DNA of 6,116 bases from Micavibrio_A sp035759665 (lineage in GTDB: Bacteria; Pseudomonadota; Alphaproteobacteria; Micavibrionales; Micavibrionaceae): positions 1 through 6,116 of the forward strand of contig DASTUM010000005.1 in the NCBI GenBank assembly GCA_035759665.1, read 5' to 3'. The translations under genes and the position numbers were made by a program. A model generated the notes under the pieces. That model was not told where the DNA came from, did no database searches, and saw nothing but the letters and a program-made list of their open reading frames with translations. The first letter of the stretch is position 1; every line of letters begins with the position of its first letter. This document shows positions 1 through 4,716 of this stretch, piece after piece.

Positions 1-1
1 C

Positions 2-787
2 ATTTCCGATTTCGCGCTCTCCTCGTTCCGGCCCCAGGCGAACAACGGCCCCGCCCTGCCCTATGCACGCAGTAACGGCGGCAGCGGCGGTTACGCGCGC
101 CCCTACGGCAACCTCGCCGAAAACGTCGTGCCATCCTACGCACCGCTGATGGAAACCGTGCCGTCCGCCCGCGCCGACATACAAGCCGTTCCCGAAACCG
201 CGCATTATCCGCTCGGCGCGCCGCGAGCGCAATTGCATGAAAACTATATCGTCGCGCAAACGGAAGACGGAATCGTCCTCGTCGACCAGCACGCTGCGCA
301 TGAACGCCTCGTCTATGAACGCTTCAAGGCGCAGATGAAAGACGGCGGCGTCGCGGCGCAAGCACTGCTCATTCCCGAGATCGTCGATCTTTCAGACACG
401 CGCGCCGCCGCGCTTCTCGACAAGGCGGATATCTTCCGCCGCCTCGGCCTGGAAATCGAAGCCTTTGGCCCCGGCTCCGTCGCCGTGCGGACGACGCCTT
501 CCATCCTCACCGGCAAACTCGACGTGCAAAAACTCATCGAGGACATCGCCGACGAGCTCGAAGAACAGGATTCATCCATCCTGCTCGAAGAACGCCTCAA
601 TGCCGTCCTGTCCACCATGGCATGCCACGGATCGGTGCGCTCGGGCCGCCGCCTGTCCGTCGAGGAAATGAACGCGCTGCTGCGCCAGATGGAAGAAACC
701 GAAAATTCCGGCCACTGCAATCATGGCCGCCCGACCTATGTAACGCTCTCGCTCAAAGACATCGAAAAACTGTTCCACAGAAGGTAA
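2..787 (+). CDS. mutL: DNA mismatch repair protein MutL, C-terminal part (5' end outside window)
   Basis: The frame is open from base 2 to the TAA at 785-787, giving the last 261 residues. MutL couples mismatch recognition by MutS to strand incision. The first ~60 residues are a Gly/Asn/Pro/Ala-rich stretch typical of the linker between the N-terminal ATPase and the C-terminal dimerisation domain. The dimerisation domain starts near base 206. It carries DQHAAHERLVYE (284-319), which fits the DQHA-x2-E-x4-E metal-binding motif of endonuclease-active MutL. The supporting motifs are ACHGS (from 620) and CNHGRPT (716-736), close to the usual CPHGRP with Asn replacing Pro. By family knowledge this type nicks DNA itself and belongs to bacteria that do not use MutH. 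The GTG at 128 is not the start, because the frame is open upstream. The next gene starts 2 bases after the stop, so co-transcription is likely. Confidence 0.96.
   Translation: MSDFALSSFRPQANNGPALPYARSNGGSGGYARPYGNLAENVVPSYAPLMETVPSARADIQAVPETAHYPLGAPRAQLHENYIVAQTEDGIVLVDQHAAHERLVYERFKAQMKDGGVAAQALLIPEIVDLSDTRAAALLDKADIFRRLGLEIEAFGPGSVAVRTTPSILTGKLDVQKLIEDIADELEEQDSSILLEERLNAVLSTMACHGSVRSGRRLSVEEMNALLRQMEETENSGHCNHGRPTYVTLSLKDIEKLFHRR
779..784 (+). promoter_or_regulatory. Ribosome binding site of the membrane protein gene, inside the mutL 3' end
   Basis: AGAAGG lies 5 bases before the ATG at 790 and within the last two mutL codons. It supports 790 as the start and suggests that translation is coupled to mutL. 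Confidence 0.7.
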
Positions 788-789
788 TC

Positions 790-1299
790 ATGGAAAATAT
801 CCCGCACAGGAAAACCATCAACACGCTGTATATCCTGCTCATACTCTCGACCGTTCTGGGCTTCGTGCCGAACGGAACGGCCTTTCTCGGTTCCGTTGCG
901 CTGTGGTTCACGGTGCTGATCGCGGCCTATGTCTACCGCGCCAAAGACGAGGAAGGCGGGCTTCTCTACAATCACATGACCTACCTGATCGGCACGGTGT
1001 GGATCGGCACCACCTTTATAATGATCGCTTCGCTGGCCGGCGGCTACTGGATCTGGACGCAGGGCGATTCGTCGGCGTTCGATGCGCTCACCGCCCGCCT
1101 CGACGCCGGCGCTATGCCGGACGAGGATATGATCATGAACACGATGACCAGCTATATGCTGGCCAACAAAAGCCTCATCATGAAGGCCAGCCTCGTGACC
1201 GTCGTTCCCGCCATCCTGTATTTCGTCTATCGCATCGGCAACGGCTTTGGCCGCGCCTGCAAGGGATACCGTATTGCCAACCCGAAAAGCTGGCTGTAG
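790..1299 (+). CDS. Four-helix inner-membrane protein of unknown function (COG3671/DUF4870-like)
   Basis: A 169-residue protein with about four predicted membrane helices: residues 11-26, 29-49, 63-88 and 128-147. The pattern resembles, from memory, the uncharacterised small membrane proteins of COG3671/DUF4870 type. Shared features are a short two-helix start, a loop with Asn-His before a WIG helix (NHMTYLIGTVWIG, 61-73), and a C-terminal tail YRIGNGFGRACKGY ending IANPKSWL. It differs in having an acidic hydrophilic insert of about 35 residues (91-126) between helices 3 and 4. No enzyme or transporter motif is visible. The ATG at 790 is chosen because a good AGAAGG precedes it; a longer reading from 622 in the same frame would run back inside mutL. 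It lies between mutL and purN with 2- and 9-base gaps, so it is probably in the same transcript. Function is unknown, and the family link is from memory only. Confidence 0.85.
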   Translation: MENIPHRKTINTLYILLILSTVLGFVPNGTAFLGSVALWFTVLIAAYVYRAKDEEGGLLYNHMTYLIGTVWIGTTFIMIASLAGGYWIWTQGDSSAFDALTARLDAGAMPDEDMIMNTMTSYMLANKSLIMKASLVTVVPAILYFVYRIGNGFGRACKGYRIANPKSWL

Positions 1300-1308
1300 A
1301 AACGCCGC

Positions 1309-1893
1309 ATGACGAAGATCGCCTTTCTCGCCTCCCATAACGGCAGCACCGCGCGCGCGATAGCCAAAGTGTGCCTGGACGGAAAGCTCCCCGCGCAGCC
1401 TGTCCTCCTCATTAGCAACAACGAGGGCAGCAATGCCCTCAAATGGGCGAAGGAGCTGCGCCTGAAGACCGCGCTCGTCAACACGGCCAACAGCGCCGAT
1501 CCCGACGCGGCCATCGCCGGGATTTTCGAAGATGCGGGCATCGACATCGTCATATGCTCCGGCTACATGAAACTGATCGGCCCCGAAACGATCGCCGCGG
1601 TGCACGGCGCGATTTTGAACGTCCATCCCGCCCTCCTGCCCCGCCACGGCGGCAAGGGCATGTATGGCCGCCATGTGCATCAGGCCGTGTTCGACGGCAA
1701 GGACGCCGAAACGGGCGTGACCATCCATCTGGTCGATTCCCAATACGACCATGGCCGCGTCCTCGCGCAAAAACGCCTGCCCGTTTCGGGGAAGAGCGTC
1801 GAGGAAATCGAGGAGATGGTGAAGGCGGCGGAGCCTGATTTTTACATCGAAACCCTTGGCAGGATTCTCTCCGGCGAATTGCCGCTGGCCTAG
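1309..1893 (+). CDS. purN: Phosphoribosylglycinamide formyltransferase (GAR transformylase), PurN type
   Basis: This cytoplasmic enzyme transfers a formyl group from 10-formyl-tetrahydrofolate to glycinamide ribonucleotide, the third step of purine synthesis. The protein has 194 residues, slightly shorter than the ~212 of E. coli PurN. The N-terminal phosphate-binding loop is ASHNGSTARAI (8-18). The catalytic set is visible: N104 and H106 in ILNVHPALLP (102-111), and D147 in DSQYDHG, matching N106, H108 and D144 of E. coli. The stretch HGGKGMYGRHVH (113-124) replaces the E. coli PKYPG-LHTH region. It resembles, from memory, PurN of Bacteroidetes and some alphaproteobacteria. The start ATG is 9 bases after the upstream stop and has only a weak purine-rich GAAA before it, so translational coupling is likely. 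PurN usually sits with purM; here it follows mutL and a membrane protein. The stop TAG shares CTAG with the convergent regulator gene. Confidence 0.9.
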   Translation: MTKIAFLASHNGSTARAIAKVCLDGKLPAQPVLLISNNEGSNALKWAKELRLKTALVNTANSADPDAAIAGIFEDAGIDIVICSGYMKLIGPETIAAVHGAILNVHPALLPRHGGKGMYGRHVHQAVFDGKDAETGVTIHLVDSQYDHGRVLAQKRLPVSGKSVEEIEEMVKAAEPDFYIETLGRILSGELPLA

Positions 1894-1900
1894 TTTTTCT
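1872..1900 (+). terminator. Weak possible intrinsic terminator at the end of purN
   Basis: CGGC-GAATT-GCCG (1872-1884) can form a 4-bp hairpin inside the last purN codons. A T-rich run follows at 1894-1898 and continues into 1900. The stem is short and 9 bases separate it from the T run, so this is a weak candidate. There is no intergenic room for a better terminator, because the convergent gene ends in the same CTAG. Confidence 0.25.
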
Positions 1901-2237
1901 TCTGCCGCGTTTTCATGAGTTCCAGCATCAGCGCCTGATCTTTCTTCGGCATGGCGAAAAACGTATCCAGCACATCTTTCCCCTTGTCCGAAAATCCCGG
2001 CGTGACCGGCTTCTTTCCCGGCACAAGATTCATGGTGACCCATTCGTAAGGCAGGTCGAGCGCATGGGAGAGCTTGTGTAGATAGCGCGGATTCCGGGCC
2101 TTTCCGGCCTCGGCCTGCTGGATCGCCTGCTGGGTCGTCTCGCACAGCCGGGCCAGCTCTATCTGGCTCAATCCCTTGATCTTACGGATATATTTCAACC
2201 GTTCGGCCAGATCGGGAATATTTTTTAAAAGGCTCAT
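1890..2237 (-). CDS. Small Cro/CI-type helix-turn-helix transcriptional regulator
   Basis: A 115-residue protein whose first ~70 residues form an HTH_3 (Cro/CI, XRE) domain. The helix-turn-helix covers about residues 24-46: SQIELARLCETTQQAIQQAE followed by GKARNPRYL. The sequence PRYLHKLSHALDLPYEWV (50-67) is typical of phage-type repressors. The C-terminal ~45 residues are Lys-rich (GKKPVTPGFSDKGKD, ...RQKKN). They lack a LexA-like S24 peptidase domain, so RecA-stimulated self-cleavage is not expected. No other phage gene is in view. It is transcribed away from a divergent microORF, across a control region with three ACAA-N6-TTGT sites, so it most likely binds those sites and represses itself and the microORF (inference). 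The AGGA before the ATG is only 1 base away, unusually close. An extended -10-like TGTGCTAAT at 2253-2245 could give a leaderless transcript. Its stop shares CTAG with the purN stop. Confidence 0.9.
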   Translation of the reverse strand: MSLLKNIPDLAERLKYIRKIKGLSQIELARLCETTQQAIQQAEAGKARNPRYLHKLSHALDLPYEWVTMNLVPGKKPVTPGFSDKGKDVLDTFFAMPKKDQALMLELMKTRQKKN

Positions 2238-2250
2238 ATCCTAAATTAGC

Positions 2251-2264
2251 ACAAGATTTTTTGT
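2251..2264. promoter_or_regulatory. Candidate operator site 1 (ACAA-N6-TTGT)
   Basis: ACAAGATTTTTTGT, a 14-base site with 4-base inverted arms, lies 14 bases upstream of the regulator ATG. It overlaps the only -10-like element for that gene (2245-2253), so binding here would be expected to repress the regulator itself. It shares ACAAGATT with site 2. Confidence 0.55.
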
Positions 2265-2272
2265 CCCTCATG

Positions 2273-2286
2273 ACAAGATTCGTTGT
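2273..2286. promoter_or_regulatory. Candidate operator site 2 (ACAA-N6-TTGT)
   Basis: ACAAGATTCGTTGT has the same arms and 6-base spacing as site 1, with centres 22 bases apart (about two helical turns). Its last base is the first base of the plus-strand -35 TTGACA (2286-2291), so occupancy would interfere with polymerase at the microORF promoter. Confidence 0.55.
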
Positions 2287-2315
2287 TGACAGTAATACAA
2301 ATATTCTTGTATAAA
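2286..2315 (+). promoter_or_regulatory. Sigma70-type promoter of the 32-codon microORF
   Basis: A perfect -35 TTGACA (2286-2291) is followed by an 18-base spacer and the -10 TATAAA (2310-2315), directly preceded by TG. Transcription would start near 2322, giving a leader of only about 14 bases that is nearly all ribosome binding site. It overlaps candidate operators 2 and 3, so it is probably repressed by the divergent regulator. The region is AT-rich (24 of 80 bases are G or C over 2241-2320), unlike its coding neighbours. Confidence 0.65.
2297..2310. promoter_or_regulatory. Candidate operator site 3 (ACAA-N6-TTGT)
   Basis: ACAAATATTCTTGT is 24 bases downstream of site 2, with the palindrome extending one base each side (TACAA...TTGTA, 2296-2311). 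Read on the minus strand it begins ACAAGA like the other two sites. It fills the spacer between the -35 and -10 of the plus-strand promoter, a classic repressor position. Confidence 0.6.
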
Positions 2316-2321
2316 GAATCA

Positions 2322-2329
2322 GGGGGAGG
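2322..2329 (+). promoter_or_regulatory. Strong ribosome binding site of the microORF
   Basis: GGGGGAGG lies 6 bases before the ATG at 2336. It is the best Shine-Dalgarno sequence in the window and a main reason to treat the 32-codon ORF as translated. Confidence 0.7.
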
Positions 2330-2335
2330 TTTTTC

Positions 2336-2434
2336 ATGCAAACACAGACGCCCATCTCGGAAAGACTGCGCAAGGTTCTCGACGAACTGGAAGCGATTTT
2401 AAAGGAAACGGAAAACGCTACGACAGGCGCTTGA
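2336..2434 (+). CDS. 32-residue microprotein of unknown function, under the divergent regulator's operators
   Basis: An ATG-to-TGA frame of 32 codons. I do not recognise the family. Positive evidence is contextual: a perfect -35, a good -10, a near-ideal Shine-Dalgarno 6 bases before the ATG, and operators overlapping the promoter. The peptide is charged and probably one amphipathic helix: ISERLRKVLDELEAILKETE (7-26), with Leu/Ile/Val spaced 3-4 apart as in a short coiled coil. It has no membrane segment, no signal peptide and no helix-turn-helix. It occupies the position of cro or a first lytic/antirepressor gene in a CI-type switch, so it could be a small partner or antagonist of the regulator (inference). 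Alternatively it is the surviving 5' end of a longer gene lost when tag came to lie next to it. The last 17 bases overlap the convergent tag gene. Confidence 0.6.
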   Translation: MQTQTPISERLRKVLDELEAILKETENATTGA

Positions 2435-3029
2435 AGGATTTTCGGCTCTTCTCGATGGCCGCGCGGCAATGGCACCCTTCCACATGGTCATTCACCATGC
2501 CCATCGCCTGCATGAAGGCATAGACTGTCGTGGGGCCGACGAAGCTCCAGCCGCGCTTTTTCAAATCTTTGGATATGGCATGGGATGTTTCGGTTTTGCC
2601 CATCGCCTTCAACGACGCCGCGTCATATTTCTTCGGACGTTCCGCCGCTTTAGGCTCCCACGACCAGAAATAGGCGGCGAGCGAGCCGAATTCCTTTTGT
2701 AATTCCAGCGCGCGGTTTGCATTGTTGATCGCGCTTTCGATCTTGCCGCGGTGGCGGACGATGCCTTCGTCCCCGAGCAGGCGGGTCACGTCTTCTTGCG
2801 TAAATTTCGCGACTTTTTTGATAACGAACCCGGCGAAGCCTTTGCGGAAATTCTCGCGCTTCCTCAGGATCGTGATCCAGCTCAGCCCCGCCTGAAACCC
2901 TTCAAGGCAGATTTTTTCGAAAAGCCGCGTATCGTCGGTGACGGGGCGTCCCCATTCCTCGTCGTGATAGCGGACATAAAGCGCATCCCCGGCGCACCAC
3001 CAGCAACGCTCGGCGGGCTTCGCGCTCAT
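2418..3029 (-). CDS. tag: DNA-3-methyladenine glycosylase I
   Basis: Tag removes 3-methyladenine from alkylated DNA as the first step of base excision repair in the cytoplasm. The protein is 203 residues, slightly longer than E. coli Tag (187). All key motifs are present with the expected spacing. The N-terminal ERCWWC...YHDEEWG gives zinc ligands C9 and H22 (C4, H17 in E. coli). LEGFQAGLSWITILRKR (42-58) contains E43, the equivalent of Glu38. NDHVEGC (180-186) gives the zinc ligands H182 and C186. The C-terminal tail after C186 is Lys/Arg/Ser-rich. The ATG overlaps the ATP12-family gene stop as ATGA (4 bases), so it is the last gene of the minus-strand operon and probably translationally coupled. 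Its own 3' end overlaps the convergent microORF by 17 bases, and no terminator is visible after the stop. Confidence 0.96.
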   Translation of the reverse strand: MSAKPAERCWWCAGDALYVRYHDEEWGRPVTDDTRLFEKICLEGFQAGLSWITILRKRENFRKGFAGFVIKKVAKFTQEDVTRLLGDEGIVRHRGKIESAINNANRALELQKEFGSLAAYFWSWEPKAAERPKKYDAASLKAMGKTETSHAISKDLKKRGWSFVGPTTVYAFMQAMGMVNDHVEGCHCRAAIEKSRKSFKRLS

Positions 3030-3736
3030 TCCTGTTCGAGCAGGCCGAGGAAATTCTTGGCGGACTCAAGATCGCGCTTCATCGCCTTCTGGCGGCGTTC
3101 CTGCACGGGATCGGCTCCGTGAACATCTTCACCCGCAAGCTGCGCATGATAGATTTCCTCAAGCTCCGCGGCGTTGAAAATATCCTCCGGCCCCGCCTCG
3201 CTTTCCAGGAAAGCAAGCCCGAGAACGATGGAACCCGACAGCGACGTGACGATTTGCAGCACGGCGAAATAATATTCGTCGAGCGCCTCGATATAATTCC
3301 AGATTTGCTTGTGCGTGTCGGAATCCTGCTTCAGCGCCTCGATGCCGAACGTAACGTCCAGCGGGCTTTCGAAATGCTCGTCGAACCAGGTGAGCCAGCG
3401 ATCCCACACTTCCTTCTGGCGCTTGGACAGTTCTAGCGGCTCCTTGACGCGGTAGCATAAAAGATCGGTGTCGAGATAAGACAGCAAAGTCTTCGTCATC
3501 ACGTCACGCTCGCGCATCCGGTCGATGGCCGTGTTCAGAATTTGCGTGATCGGCATGGAATCTGGAACGATATCGTCTTTTTGGTCGCTCCATTCGCGCA
3601 CGATCGCATCGGCAATGATGCGGTTCGGCGCGGCCAGCGGCTGGCCCGACGGAGTCTTAACGGATTTCCCGTCGAGCTGAACGACCCATCCATCTTCGGT
3701 TTTGGTATGCGAGGCTACTTTGTATACGCGTTTCAT
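3026..3736 (-). CDS. ATP12-family F1-ATPase assembly chaperone
   Basis: By family knowledge ATP12 binds the F1 alpha subunit and prevents its aggregation during ATP synthase assembly; homologues occur in mitochondria and alphaproteobacteria. The 236-residue length is typical. N-terminal hallmark: WVVQLDGKSVKTPSGQPLAAP (17-37), then IVREWSDQ (45-52) and the MPITQILNTAIDR block (61-73). LDTDLLCYR (88-96) and the WDRWLTWF region (111-118) follow. The C-terminal helical part includes EEIYHAQLAGED (193-204) and ERRQ (213-216). There is no signal peptide, so it acts in the cytoplasm. The ATG overlaps the upstream stop by 1 base (TAATG), and its own stop overlaps the tag start (ATGA). Only a poor GGAA-type ribosome binding site precedes the start, so translation probably depends on the upstream gene. 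In alphaproteobacteria I know, this gene often lies near crcB and an rluC-type gene, as here. Confidence 0.93.
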   Translation of the reverse strand: MKRVYKVASHTKTEDGWVVQLDGKSVKTPSGQPLAAPNRIIADAIVREWSDQKDDIVPDSMPITQILNTAIDRMRERDVMTKTLLSYLDTDLLCYRVKEPLELSKRQKEVWDRWLTWFDEHFESPLDVTFGIEALKQDSDTHKQIWNYIEALDEYYFAVLQIVTSLSGSIVLGLAFLESEAGPEDIFNAAELEEIYHAQLAGEDVHGADPVQERRQKAMKRDLESAKNFLGLLEQE

Positions 3737-4659
3737 TATTCTGTTTTTTCCGCTTGTTCCTGAGAGACGATTTCAAATTTCAAAATATCCGGATTTCCTT
3801 CGGTGCCGAGGTCTTTTTCGACATCGGCGAAGAATCCGGAAAGGATTTTCAGGTCTTCGGGCTTTTGCGAGCCCGGTATGACCTTCACGAGATGCGGCGT
3901 CAGTTCCGCCTTGAACGGCACGCCGTTGACCTTGCCTTCGGCCAGCGCGTTGACGGGATCGCGGTCGATGTCCGTGACATCGAAGCTCGCGGCGTACGGG
4001 CCTTTGCGGATTTGCGCGTCGTCAATCATCGTGCTCGTAAAACGGCGCACGAAAATGCCTTCGCCCTCAAGGGTTCCCAGCTTTACCGTCATGCGGAAAC
4101 TATCGTCGAAATAATAAAAAGGCGGTTTTCCCTTGCGGTCCTTGCGCATCATTTCGGCAGTGACGAGCAATTCCTTGCCATTATAATTTCCCTCGCCGAT
4201 GAACTGCGGCGCTTTCGACCCACCGGAAGGATCGGAGATTCCCGCAAAATCCAGCGTCAGTTTTTTGGGCAGGAAAAATCCCGTGGCGGTTTCAAGGCCC
4301 TGAATCTCAAACCCCAGATATTTGCGGATGCCAAGGAACAGGTGCCAGAGCGGCACTGAAATATAGGCTTTTTCCGCTTTCAAAAGGGCCTTGTCGCGAT
4401 TCTTCCCGTCGCGGACGACAATGCCCTTCATGCGGAAATCCACGTTGGGAACCAGCTTGACCGATTCCATGTCGGTGATTTCCGAAGGGTTGCCCGTCGC
4501 TTCGGTCAGGTAATCCTGCACGCCGAGCCGGATCGGCTCCTTCGAGCGCGCCGCTATGCTCAGAACGCCATAGGCCGCGCCGCCCATAATCAGGACGACG
4601 AGAATCAGGCGCTTTCCCCATGTCAGGGATTTCCTGCGCGATTCGGCAGACATAGCCAT
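3736..4659 (-). CDS. Membrane-anchored AsmA-like protein of unknown function
   Basis: A 307-residue protein. The ATG at 4659 is chosen because GGAG lies 9 bases upstream. The same frame extends to a TTG at 4686, but that start has no ribosome binding site and would place the GGAG inside the gene. A short positive N-terminus is followed by one hydrophobic helix (about residues 18-36), predicting an inner-membrane anchor with a periplasmic C-terminal domain. The stretch about 60-125 (VKLVPNVDFRMKGIVVRDG, then AEKAYISVPLWHLFLG and YLGFEIQGLE) has the rhythm of AsmA/repeating beta-groove proteins: a 'feature of v-l-d', then 'a-v-...-l-..-ll.g', then '-i..i.l'. It is far shorter than canonical AsmA (about 600 residues). 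The C-terminal third is charged and ends EIVSQEQAEKTE. From memory, a HAD-type hydrolase often occupies this slot between rluC and ATP12 in relatives; no HAD motif is present here. Function is unknown and the AsmA link is inferred by eye. Confidence 0.82.
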   Translation of the reverse strand: MAMSAESRRKSLTWGKRLILVVLIMGGAAYGVLSIAARSKEPIRLGVQDYLTEATGNPSEITDMESVKLVPNVDFRMKGIVVRDGKNRDKALLKAEKAYISVPLWHLFLGIRKYLGFEIQGLETATGFFLPKKLTLDFAGISDPSGGSKAPQFIGEGNYNGKELLVTAEMMRKDRKGKPPFYYFDDSFRMTVKLGTLEGEGIFVRRFTSTMIDDAQIRKGPYAASFDVTDIDRDPVNALAEGKVNGVPFKAELTPHLVKVIPGSQKPEDLKILSGFFADVEKDLGTEGNPDILKFEIVSQEQAEKTE

Positions 4660-4668
4660 ATGAAACCA

Positions 4669-4672
4669 CTCC
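4669..4672 (-). promoter_or_regulatory. Ribosome binding site deciding the start of the AsmA-like gene
   Basis: GGAG on the minus strand, 9 bases before the ATG at 4659, favours this ATG over the TTG at 4686 and over the second ATG at 4653. Confidence 0.6.
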
Positions 4673-4685
4673 AAAAATCCGGGCA

Positions 4686-4714
4686 AGTATAAAGGCCGCT
4701 GCCGCTTTTTGCAG
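4686..4714 (-). promoter_or_regulatory. Possible internal promoter before the AsmA-like gene
   Basis: The 57-base gap between the pseudouridine synthase stop and the AsmA-like start is the only real gap in the minus-strand operon. It contains TATACT (4691-4686), one mismatch from the -10 consensus, with a weak -35 CTGCAA 17 bases upstream (4714-4709). A GCTGC...GCAGC inverted repeat (about 4698-4715) also lies here but has no following T run. It could give independent expression of the last three genes. Confidence 0.3.
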
Positions 4715-4716
4715 CT

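Noticed and set aside
736..2145. 469-codon open frame on the minus strand, opposite mutL end, membrane gene and purN
   Set aside because: It is a codon-bias shadow of well-supported plus-strand genes (purN with catalytic residues, membrane protein with helices) and also crosses the regulator gene; its protein is His/Arg/Gly-rich without any recognisable domain.
2251..2310. Repeated ACAAGATT/TTGT elements as a CRISPR-like or direct-repeat array
   Set aside because: The units are only 14 bases, with spacers of 8 and 10 bases and internal dyad symmetry, and they overlap promoter elements; operators explain them better.
3754..4359. 201-codon plus-strand frame opposite the AsmA-like gene
   Set aside because: Antisense shadow. 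The minus-strand gene has a membrane anchor, a ribosome binding site and coupled neighbours, whereas the plus frame has no recognisable features.
4660..4686. TTG-initiated extension of the AsmA-like protein (9 extra residues)
   Set aside because: There is no ribosome binding site for the TTG, and the extension contains the GGAG that serves the ATG at 4659.
4698..4715. GCTGC...GCAGC inverted repeat as a terminator after the pseudouridine synthase gene
   Set aside because: The 5-bp stem is followed by GGCCTTTATAC on the minus strand, with no T run; it does not look like an intrinsic terminator.
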